A DNA stretch of 5,022 bases. It comes from an uncultured Erysipelotrichaceae bacterium. GTDB lineage: Bacteria; Bacillota_I; Bacilli_A; Erysipelotrichales; Erysipelotrichaceae. Every line of letters starts with the position of its first letter. Positions within the stretch are counted from its first letter, which is position 1. Under the pieces are notes generated by a model. The model saw nothing but the letters and a program-made list of their open reading frames with translations. It searched no databases and was not told the origin of the DNA. The DNA lies in assembly GCA_944325295.1 (NCBI GenBank), contig CALUZL010000053.1, positions 1-5,022 of the forward strand, given 5' to 3'. The position numbers were made by a program, and so were the translations under genes. Below are positions 1 through 5,022 of the stretch, in pieces.

Positions 1-1
1 G

Positions 2-29
2 AATAAAAAGGACCGTGGTCCTTTTTATT
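2..29 (-). terminator. Rho-independent terminator after the MATE pair, probably bidirectional
   Basis: Seen: positions 2-13 pair perfectly with 18-29 around a 4-base loop (CGTG at 14-17), giving a 12-bp stem with a GC-rich centre (GGAC/GTCC) and A/T tracts at both flanks. Read on the minus strand, the 3' arm ends in TTTTTATT, as expected for an intrinsic terminator. It begins 26 bases after the stop codon of the second MATE gene. Because the plus strand also has a T-run after the stem, it could also stop a gene converging from the left of the window. That neighbour is not visible, so the bidirectional role is inferred from symmetry. Confidence 0.85.
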
Positions 30-55
30 ATGATCATACTTACAAATTATTTACT

Positions 56-1414
56 TTATAACAGTCCCTTTTCCTGAGCGCTCATCTCTTTATAAAAACT
101 CAACACTAGTGGGATCGCGACGATCAGGGATATGACATCGGCAATGCTTTGTGACATCTCGACACCCAAAAGACCGATCGTGTTTGACAGGATGACGATC
201 GTCGGGATCAGAGCTATACCCTGGCGCATCGAAGCCAAGATTGATGCCGACTTGGTCTTGCCGACAACTTGAAGCATCATATTGGCAACTGTCACAAATA
301 CCGTCGTACACAAAGTCACGCATTGAAAACGCAATGTCGTTGTACCGATCTGTAAGATTGCACTTGTCGCATCGCTTTGAAAAAGCGTCATGATCGTTGG
401 GGCAAAGATGAAAGCGACAATCGAGATCACCACGGTAAAGGCAAGGCCGACCTTGTTTGTAAACTTGAAGGCTTCACGGACCCTGTCAAAACGGCGGGCA
501 CCGTAATTGTAGCCGCACACCGGCTGAAAGCCCCGCGCAAAACCGATGACCACCGAGAAGCAAAACTGTGTGATCCTGGTAACGACGGAGACGCCGGCGA
601 TCGCTGCATCGCCAAAAGGTGCGGCACAGAGGTTGATCGTTGCGGTCGAGATCGAAGAGATCCCCTGACGGCAAAGCGAAGGTAAGCCCCCTTTAAAGAT
701 ATTGGCCAGATGATCGCGATCAAGTTTTATCGCCTTAAAAGAATAGGAAAGCGAATCGCTTTTAAAGATACCGACAAACAAGACGACAAAGGATATCGCC
801 TGGCTGAGGATGGTCGCAATAGCGGCGCCGGCGATCCCATAGTCAAAGACAAATATGAACAAAGGATCGAGGACGATATTTAAGATACCGCCGGCAGTAA
901 TACCGATCATCGCATAAAAAGCATTTCCCTGGAAACGTAATTGATTATTCATGACAAGTGATCCCATCATTACCGGCGCACCGATAAGGATCCAGGACAT
1001 ATAGGCGCGACTGTAGGGCATCATCGTTTCCGTCGATCCTAGAAGTCGGGCCAAAGGATCAAGAAAGATCAATCCAAATACACCGAGCAGCACACCCAAG
1101 ATCAAAGACAGCGCCAAGCCGGTCGTCGCCATCGAGCGGGCATCCTCTACTCGGTTTGCTCCTAAAGCTCTTGAGATATAGTTGCCCGAACCATGCCCGC
1201 AAAAAAAGCCCAGTGCCTGGATCAGGGCCATGATCGCAAAGACGATACCAACGGCCGCGGTTGCCGAGTCGTTGTTTAGTTGAGCTACCCAATAGGTATC
1301 AGCCATATTGTAAAGTGAGGTTATGAGCATACTGATGATGGTTGGGATAGCCAGATTGGTTATCAGTTTTGATACGGGTTCATTGACCATCCTGTCTCTT
1401 TTTGCATTTTCCAT
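56..1414 (-). CDS. MATE family multidrug efflux transporter, MepA-like
   Basis: An inner-membrane antiporter that would export drugs or metabolites in exchange for Na+ or H+. The 452-residue product has the family's usual length and about 12 hydrophobic segments, in two six-helix halves split near residues 220-240. Family motifs are visible: YNMADTYWVAQL at 35-46, with Asp39 in helix 1 at the place where MATE proteins carry a cation-coupling acid; GSGNYISRALGA at 75-86; LNIVLDPLFIF at 178-188; and GFQPVCGYNYGA at 295-306, which is typical of the MepA-like branch. The ATG start has a strong AAGGAG site 6 bases upstream, immediately after the stop of the preceding MATE gene, so the two are almost certainly co-transcribed. 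The hydrophilic ends are short (MENAKRDR at the start, SAQEKGLL at the end). No frameshift or truncation is seen. Family assignment is firm, MepA-like placement is from motif recall, and the substrate is unknown. Confidence 0.95.
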   Translation of the reverse strand: MENAKRDRMVNEPVSKLITNLAIPTIISMLITSLYNMADTYWVAQLNNDSATAAVGIVFAIMALIQALGFFCGHGSGNYISRALGANRVEDARSMATTGLALSLILGVLLGVFGLIFLDPLARLLGSTETMMPYSRAYMSWILIGAPVMMGSLVMNNQLRFQGNAFYAMIGITAGGILNIVLDPLFIFVFDYGIAGAAIATILSQAISFVVLFVGIFKSDSLSYSFKAIKLDRDHLANIFKGGLPSLCRQGISSISTATINLCAAPFGDAAIAGVSVVTRITQFCFSVVIGFARGFQPVCGYNYGARRFDRVREAFKFTNKVGLAFTVVISIVAFIFAPTIMTLFQSDATSAILQIGTTTLRFQCVTLCTTVFVTVANMMLQVVGKTKSASILASMRQGIALIPTIVILSNTIGLLGVEMSQSIADVISLIVAIPLVLSFYKEMSAQEKGLL

Positions 1415-1420
1415 ATTTTT

Positions 1421-1426
1421 CTCCTT
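1421..1426 (-). promoter_or_regulatory. Shine-Dalgarno site of the second MATE gene
   Basis: On the minus strand AAGGAG begins directly after the TAG stop of the upstream MATE gene and lies 6 bases before the ATG at 1414. It fixes that start and supports reinitiation by ribosomes that have just finished the upstream gene. Confidence 0.8.
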
Positions 1427-2782
1427 CTAATTGTAAGCTTCTTTTCGATAAGGAATCTTGATCTTAAACACATAATAGATATATACAAACAAAGCTGAAA
1501 AGAACCAGCCGACCGGATAGCAGATGTAGATGAAAAAGACATTGTGATCATAGTTTAAAGCTAGTGCCAAAAAGATCTGGCGCATGACGATCATACCGAT
1601 TATCGAAAGGACCATGACCGCCGTCGACTTGCCAAAGCCTCTGGTCGCATTGGAATAGAGTTGATTGATATTTTGAAAGATGAAACAGGGGACGATAACA
1701 TAGAGCATATCGGTGGCGTATTTTAGCACTTCCTCATCAGTCGAAAAGAGCATCGAGCACTGTCTAGCAAAGATCATGAGTAAAGCTCCGGTCAGGGCAA
1801 AAGATATGACACCGATGATAAGACAGGCTCTTATGCCTTTAAAAGCACGCTTATAGTTCTTTGAGCCGACGTTTTGGGAGACAAAGGTCGAAGCTGAAAG
1901 ACCTACCGATTCGCCGATCATTCCGACAAAGCGGTCGATCTTTCTGGCAGCACCGATACCGGCCATTGCCGAAGCACCGAATTCGTTGGTATACCTTTGG
2001 ACAAAGAGATTGCTGACAGAGATGAGCGATGATTGGATCGCCGCCGGAATGCCTAAAGTCAAGATCTCTTTAAGCATCGCGATATCGAGTCTGAGCCTCT
2101 TTAAGACGACCTTGTAGACATCATCGGTAGCTAAGAGTTTTCTAAACACCAAGATAAGGGAAAGACCCTGAGAGATAACGGTCGCAATACCGGCGCCGTT
2201 TACGCCCATATTCATGTATTTGACAAAGACAAAATCCAAGACGATATTGGTAAGACTGGCAACAACCAGATAATAGAAAGGACTGCGACTGTCGCCAACT
2301 GCCCTTAAGACCCCCGATCCGACATTGTAAAGCGAAGTGAAAAGGACTCCGACAAAATAGATGCGAAGATAGCTGTCGGCCTCAGCCATGACCTCAGGCG
2401 GGCAAGCGACGATATTCAAAAGGATCGGCGATAAAAGAACACCACCTATCGCCATAAAAAGACCGATCATGAAGGAAAAAGTTATGGCTGTATGGATCGA
2501 ATCGGAGAGTTCCTTGTGTTTGTTGGCACCAAAATAGCGAGAAAAGGCAATGCCTGCACCAACCGAAAAACCGGTAAAGAATCCCGTCAGCAACATCGAG
2601 ATATCGCTGCTTGAAGTGACCGCTGCCAAAGCGTTTTTACCGACGTATTGACCGACTACGATCGCATCGACATTATTGTATAGATTTTGAAATATTCTCC
2701 CGATCAAAATCGGCAAGGAAAAGTTGATGATCTGCAGATAGATATTACCTCGGGTCAGATTTTCACTTGTCGTCTTAGCCAT
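1427..2782 (-). CDS. MATE family efflux transporter, YoeA-like
   Basis: A cytoplasmic-membrane efflux protein of the MATE family, first gene of the two-gene transporter unit. The product is 451 residues, full length, with about 12 hydrophobic segments. Visible motifs: YNNVDAIVVGQYVG at 35-48 with Asp39 in helix 1 (the family's conserved acid), GFSVGAGIAFSRYFGA at 71-86, RAVGDSRSP at 160-168, TNIVLDFVFV at 178-187, FVSQNVGSKN at 300-309 and YPVGW at 422-426. This set resembles the YoeA-like MATE group common in Bacillota, different from the MepA-like protein encoded next. The ATG has an AAGGGGG ribosome site 7 bases upstream. A candidate promoter lies 27-55 bases before the start, and a terminator of the preceding unit lies further up, so this gene most likely opens its own transcript. 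The C-terminal tail is short and basic (IKIPYRKEAYN). Substrate cannot be read from sequence. Confidence 0.95.
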   Translation of the reverse strand: MAKTTSENLTRGNIYLQIINFSLPILIGRIFQNLYNNVDAIVVGQYVGKNALAAVTSSSDISMLLTGFFTGFSVGAGIAFSRYFGANKHKELSDSIHTAITFSFMIGLFMAIGGVLLSPILLNIVACPPEVMAEADSYLRIYFVGVLFTSLYNVGSGVLRAVGDSRSPFYYLVVASLTNIVLDFVFVKYMNMGVNGAGIATVISQGLSLILVFRKLLATDDVYKVVLKRLRLDIAMLKEILTLGIPAAIQSSLISVSNLFVQRYTNEFGASAMAGIGAARKIDRFVGMIGESVGLSASTFVSQNVGSKNYKRAFKGIRACLIIGVISFALTGALLMIFARQCSMLFSTDEEVLKYATDMLYVIVPCFIFQNINQLYSNATRGFGKSTAVMVLSIIGMIVMRQIFLALALNYDHNVFFIYICYPVGWFFSALFVYIYYVFKIKIPYRKEAYN

Positions 2783-2789
2783 TAAAATT

Positions 2790-2796
2790 CCCCCTT
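2790..2796 (-). promoter_or_regulatory. Shine-Dalgarno site of the first MATE gene
   Basis: Minus-strand AAGGGGG sits 7 bases before the ATG at 2782. The purine run with five G is stronger in G than the usual AGGAGG but well placed, and it supports the chosen start. Confidence 0.7.
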
Positions 2797-2808
2797 AAAG
2801 CATTTAAT

Positions 2809-2837
2809 AGAATAATCCTTTAAAAAATATTTTGCAA
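2809..2837 (-). promoter_or_regulatory. Candidate sigma-70-type promoter of the MATE unit
   Basis: On the minus strand TTGCAA (2837-2832) and TATTCT (2814-2809) are separated by exactly 17 bases of AT-rich DNA. Each hexamer matches consensus at 4 of 6 positions. It lies downstream of the terminator of the preceding unit and just upstream of the MATE ribosome site, which is where a promoter is needed. The hexamers alone are moderate matches, so location carries much of the weight. A 5' end map would settle it. Confidence 0.5.
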
Positions 2838-2934
2838 GCTAAATATTTCCATGTGAAGACAAATCCGTCGAAGAGCTTCCCAAACGATCAGTCATGACCT
2901 TCAAACAGTCAGCCGAATATTTCGTTTAAACCAC
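2838..2934. other. Intergenic stretch with weak palindromes, possible operator region
   Basis: Between the EIIA terminator and the MATE promoter there are about 97 bases with no credible reading frame. I see an 8-base perfect palindrome GTCATGAC at 2891-2898, a short dyad CGAA-TAT-TTCG at 2914-2924, a dyad GAAG-AG-CTTC at 2870-2879, and an imperfect inverted pair TTCAAAC (2900-2906) / GTTTAAA (2924-2930). Efflux genes are often controlled by regulators binding such dyads, but all of these lie upstream of the -35 and none is long enough to call a real operator. Confidence 0.2.
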
Positions 2935-2959
2935 AAAAAAGCACGATCGCTCGTGCTTT
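2935..2959 (-). terminator. Rho-independent terminator after the EIIA gene
   Basis: On the minus strand a 9-bp perfect stem AAAGCACGA / TCGTGCTTT closes a GCGA tetraloop (a GNRA loop) and runs into six consecutive T, three of them part of the stem end. It begins 12 bases after the EIIA stop codon and clearly separates the HAD/Nif3/EIIA unit from the MATE unit. Confidence 0.9.
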
Positions 2960-2971
2960 GATCTCTATAGA

Positions 2972-3388
2972 CTACTCGTCGTCGTCGGTATTGAGCGAAG
3001 TCATGGACTCTTTGGCATCCTTGAGGCCGTCTTTACCGATGCCGACTAAGTTTTGAACATCGATGTTGTCCATGAATGATCTCGTACCCAAAAGTTCAAG
3101 CAAGATCGGGAAGTTTACCCCGGCGATAAGATCGACCTTATCCGATACAAACGGCAAAGTCTGATTAAAGGGTGTACCGCCAAACAGGTCGACCAAGACG
3201 ATGACCCCATCACCACTGTCAAGTTCACTGATCTTTTCTTTGATCCGAGCACCGAAGTCTTCCGGACTGTCGGTCTTTAAAAGACACAGATAATCAAACT
3301 GTGGCAGATCCTCACCTAAAAATAAGGTAACACTGTCTGCCATTCCCTTAGCCATCAAACCATGGCTTGCAACTAAAACACCTTTCAC
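2972..3388 (-). CDS. Stand-alone PTS EIIA protein, mannose/fructose/sorbose family
   Basis: A cytoplasmic phosphocarrier that would take phosphate from HPr on a histidine and pass it to an EIIB protein. The 138-residue product is a single EIIA domain of the mannose class: it opens with KGVLVASHG, where His9 is in the position of the phosphorylated His of E. coli ManX (His10), and carries LVDLFGGTPFN at 65-75 with Asp67 of the active site, then GVNFPILLELL at 90-100. The GTG start is required, because the next Met (residue 12) would remove His9. A GGAGGA site lies 8 bases upstream inside the end of the Nif3 gene, and the GTG shares one base with the Nif3 TAG stop, so translation is probably coupled. 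No EIIB, EIIC or EIID gene follows, since a terminator comes 12 bases after the stop. The tail is acidic (NTDDDE). DhaM-type function is less likely given the GGTPFN motif. The sugar, if any, is unknown. Confidence 0.93.
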   Translation of the reverse strand: MKGVLVASHGLMAKGMADSVTLFLGEDLPQFDYLCLLKTDSPEDFGARIKEKISELDSGDGVIVLVDLFGGTPFNQTLPFVSDKVDLIAGVNFPILLELLGTRSFMDNIDVQNLVGIGKDGLKDAKESMTSLNTDDDE

Positions 3389-4242
3389 TATTCATTTCCT
3401 CCATAATATGTGAATCCGTCTGCACTCTTGACAAAGTGTACAGGCATATCATCATCACCGATAGCTTTGTTTACATACTTGACCATGTATTCCATGCCCG
3501 GCTCTTCCGTGTTGAAGTGACCGACTTCGATGATCAACCGTGGTCTTCCCAGCATCGCTGAATCACGAATATACTCGCTCATCGTAAAATCGGTTATCTC
3601 CATCGAGATCAGGCAATCGTAATCACCCTCTTCGACCTGTTTTAAAGTCTCGTTGTCAACTCCGCCGATAAGATGTCCGGGGATCATGACCTTTTTGACT
3701 TTCGTATTTATATCACCGACAAGACGTACACCGTTGAGGTTGAAATCTTTGATACATTTTTTGACGAGCTCTTCGCCAGCCATCGCTTCTTCCAATTCAT
3801 AAGTTGTCGCTCTTTTGACATCTTTTACATATTTGCGCCAGCCGAGCTTGTCCATTACCCCATAAAAGATACCATCGACATTAAGTCCCTCTTCCGGGAT
3901 GCCGGAGTGGATGTAGTCATGGTCACGCCAGACGACGATGCCATGGCTTTCAAGCAGATCTCTTTTCTTTTGGAAAACTTTATTGTCCTGTAGCCAGTCA
4001 GTGTGGTCGCCATGGTTCCAAAAGAGTGCTTCGTGGCTGATGATGAGATTGCAGCCAAGCGCGATCGCCTTTTTTATGACTTCCGTCGAGGCAAAACAGG
4101 TCGTTACGATACCGGTGCATTCTTGATCGGTATTGCCATAGAGCACTTTGTCTCTGGTCTTTGTCTCATCGATGGGATTGCCATCTTTATCCTTACCGAA
4201 ATGGTAAGCTTTCATCTTGTCTATTACTTCTTTAATCTTCAT
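3388..4242 (-). CDS. Nif3-like dinuclear metal centre protein
   Basis: A member of the Nif3/YbgI family (COG0327), usually a toroidal hexamer with a two-metal site per subunit; some members are annotated as GTP cyclohydrolase 1 type 2, but the true role is generally unsettled. I start at the ATG at 4242 (284 residues) because AGAGAGG lies 8 bases upstream. The in-frame GTG at 4251, which would add MFN, sits inside that ribosome site. Family features from this start: GNTDQECTGIVTTCFAST at 36-53, the metal motif ISHEALFWNHGDH at 68-80, RDHDYIHSG at 106-114, and EVGHFNTEEPGMEYM near the C-terminus, with His242 and Glu246 as expected ligands. The second His of the usual HH pair is Glu71 here. The length lacks the large middle insertion of the roughly 370-residue forms. 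The gene overlaps the HAD stop by 11 bases and the EIIA start by one, so it is the middle gene of a tight operon. Family is confident, substrate unknown. Confidence 0.92.
   Translation of the reverse strand: MKIKEVIDKMKAYHFGKDKDGNPIDETKTRDKVLYGNTDQECTGIVTTCFASTEVIKKAIALGCNLIISHEALFWNHGDHTDWLQDNKVFQKKRDLLESHGIVVWRDHDYIHSGIPEEGLNVDGIFYGVMDKLGWRKYVKDVKRATTYELEEAMAGEELVKKCIKDFNLNGVRLVGDINTKVKKVMIPGHLIGGVDNETLKQVEEGDYDCLISMEITDFTMSEYIRDSAMLGRPRLIIEVGHFNTEEPGMEYMVKYVNKAIGDDDMPVHFVKSADGFTYYGGNE
3397..3402 (-). promoter_or_regulatory. Shine-Dalgarno of EIIA embedded in Nif3 codons
   Basis: Minus-strand GGAGGA, 8 bases before the EIIA GTG, is formed by the two consecutive Gly codons near the Nif3 C-terminus (TYYGGNE). 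It decides the GTG start and shows that the last Nif3 residues are under a second constraint. Confidence 0.85.
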
Positions 4243-5022
4243 ATTGAACACCTCTCTTTTCTAAAATCAGCGCAATAGCCTGCGCGACATCTTCTACTAT
4301 ATATTTTACTTCGCTCAGAAGCTTCTCATCACCGCTTTTAATGCCAAAACCGATACCGCTGGCCCTTATCATGGCCAAGTCGTTACTGTTGTCACCGATG
4401 GCGGCGATCTCTTCTTTTTTAAACCCGGTCTTCTCTTGGATAAAGCGGACAAAGCGGCCTTTATCAGCCCCCTCCTTCATGATCTCGATCAGGGTATCAT
4501 TACTCTTGGTGATATTTAGCTCGGGATACTTTTTAGATAATTCGTCCATAAAGTCAAGCGTCTTCGCCTTTGTCTTTATGCAGATGGAAAACTTGCCGAT
4601 GGGTGAAGGACTGTCGACCTCAAGCCAAGCCGCTATCCCCAAATCACTGACAGTGTCGATCCCAAACTCTTCAGCTTGACTTCGATATTTATCAGCTATG
4701 GTACTTAAAGGATCGTCAAAGATCCGGATGGAATCGAGCGTTTGGATCTGCATGTACTCGACATCTTCTCTTTTCAAAGCTTCCCCCAGCAATGTCTTGG
4801 CCATCGCTTTTTCCATAGCGATACAATCAAGCGGTCCATCACCATAGCGGCACACCGCCCCATTGAATCCGCAGACCAGACGAGTATCTGCGCCGATGAT
4901 ATCCAAGACGCGCTCGCCATAACCAAGCATCCGCCCGCTGGCAACGGCGATGACAAGACCGTTCTCTTTAGCTATTTTTAGCGCCTTTTGGTTGCGTTTT
5001 GTCAGGTCAAAGACCGTCTTCC
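4232..5022 (-). CDS. Cof-type HAD-IIB phosphatase, N-terminus outside the window
   Basis: A cytoplasmic Mg-dependent hydrolase that would remove phosphate from sugar phosphates, nucleotides or cofactors. The frame is open to the window edge, giving 262 visible residues. Those before the internal Met at 4930 are clearly part of the domain: GLVIAVASGR (visible residues 21-30) is HAD motif II with Ser28, so 4930 is not the true start. Then come CGFNGA (50-55, the Cof family's NGA element), a C2-type cap, the motif III lysine in EGADKGRF (Lys187), and motif IV GDNSND (209-214) for metal binding. The nucleophile motif I (DxD) is missing only because it lies beyond position 5022; typical members of 270-290 residues imply about 20 residues out of view. 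The stop overlaps the Nif3 start region, which places it upstream in the same operon as Nif3 and EIIA. The C-terminus ends KRGVQYED. Substrate is not predictable. Confidence 0.92.
   Translation of the reverse strand, partial: KTVFDLTKRNQKALKIAKENGLVIAVASGRMLGYGERVLDIIGADTRLVCGFNGAVCRYGDGPLDCIAMEKAMAKTLLGEALKREDVEYMQIQTLDSIRIFDDPLSTIADKYRSQAEEFGIDTVSDLGIAAWLEVDSPSPIGKFSICIKTKAKTLDFMDELSKKYPELNITKSNDTLIEIMKEGADKGRFVRFIQEKTGFKKEEIAAIGDNSNDLAMIRASGIGFGIKSGDEKLLSEVKYIVEDVAQAIALILEKRGVQYED
4249..4257 (-). promoter_or_regulatory. Shine-Dalgarno deciding the Nif3 start
   Basis: Minus-strand AGAGAGGTG precedes the ATG at 4242 with good spacing (8 bases from AGAGAGG). The alternative GTG codon is its last three bases and has no spaced site of its own, so the ATG is preferred. 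The site lies within the last codons of the HAD gene. Confidence 0.65.

Noticed and set aside
377..685. Open frame on the plus strand, 102 residues
   Set aside because: It lies wholly inside the MepA-like MATE gene, is rich in charged residues with no recognisable domain, and has no ribosome site that I can see.
2900..2930. Imperfect inverted repeat TTCAAAC / GTTTAAA as a repressor operator
   Set aside because: The arms are only seven bases with one mismatch and a 17-base gap, which AT-rich intergenic DNA gives easily by chance; it is mentioned only as a weak element of the intergenic stretch.
2783..2971. Riboswitch or leader RNA before the MATE genes
   Set aside because: The candidate promoter is less than 60 bases from the start codon, leaving no room for an aptamer, and I see no structured element beyond the upstream terminator.
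3673..3993. Open frame on the plus strand, 106 residues, opposite the Nif3 gene
   Set aside because: It is antisense to a well-supported gene whose family motifs are read on the minus strand, and the translated product matches nothing I recognise.
4240..4251. GTG at 4251 as the Nif3 start
   Set aside because: The GTG overlaps the ribosome site AGAGAGGTG, leaving no spacing, while the ATG at 4242 is correctly spaced.
4341..4679. Open frame on the plus strand, 112 residues, opposite the HAD gene
   Set aside because: It is a reverse-frame shadow of the HAD phosphatase, whose motifs II, III and IV are all in the minus-strand frame.
4232..4930. HAD gene starting at the Met at 4930
   Set aside because: The frame stays open upstream to the window edge and encodes motif II (VIAVASGR), so the protein is longer and the Met is internal.

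Overview
The window is 5 kb of densely packed bacterial DNA in which every convincing gene lies on the minus strand, so the biological reading order runs from position 5022 down to 1. I see five protein genes, two intrinsic terminators and one candidate promoter, and no RNA genes, mobile elements or CRISPR. Strong Shine-Dalgarno sites, short or overlapping gene junctions, a mannose-class PTS protein and two MATE transporters of types common in clostridia and relatives point to a Bacillota (Firmicute), possibly Erysipelotrichia or Clostridia. That placement is inference from style, not from a marker gene. Base composition is intermediate (roughly mid-40s percent GC).

Region 5022 to 2935 is one transcription unit. 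It enters from outside the window with a Cof-type HAD phosphatase whose N-terminus is cut off by the window edge, continues with a Nif3-like dinuclear metal protein whose start overlaps the phosphatase gene, and ends with a stand-alone mannose-family PTS EIIA protein whose GTG start shares one base with the Nif3 stop (TAGTG). A GNRA-loop hairpin followed by a T-run ends the unit. Two overlapping junctions imply co-translation. A phosphocarrier, a sugar-phosphate-type phosphatase and a metal-dependent protein of uncertain function made from one message is the most interesting arrangement here. No sugar permease is present in the window, so the EIIA may be regulatory or may serve a PTS encoded elsewhere.

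Region 2837 to 2 is a second unit: a candidate promoter, then two MATE-family efflux transporters 12 bases apart, then a long hairpin with A and T tracts on both sides that could terminate transcription from either direction. The two transporters resemble different MATE branches (YoeA-like, then MepA-like), so they look like a pairing of old paralogues rather than a fresh duplication. They probably export cationic drugs or metabolites using an ion gradient.

The two units are separated by 189 bases holding the terminator, promoter and a few weak palindromes. A sequence-wide oddity is the abundance of GATC, about three times chance by hand count.
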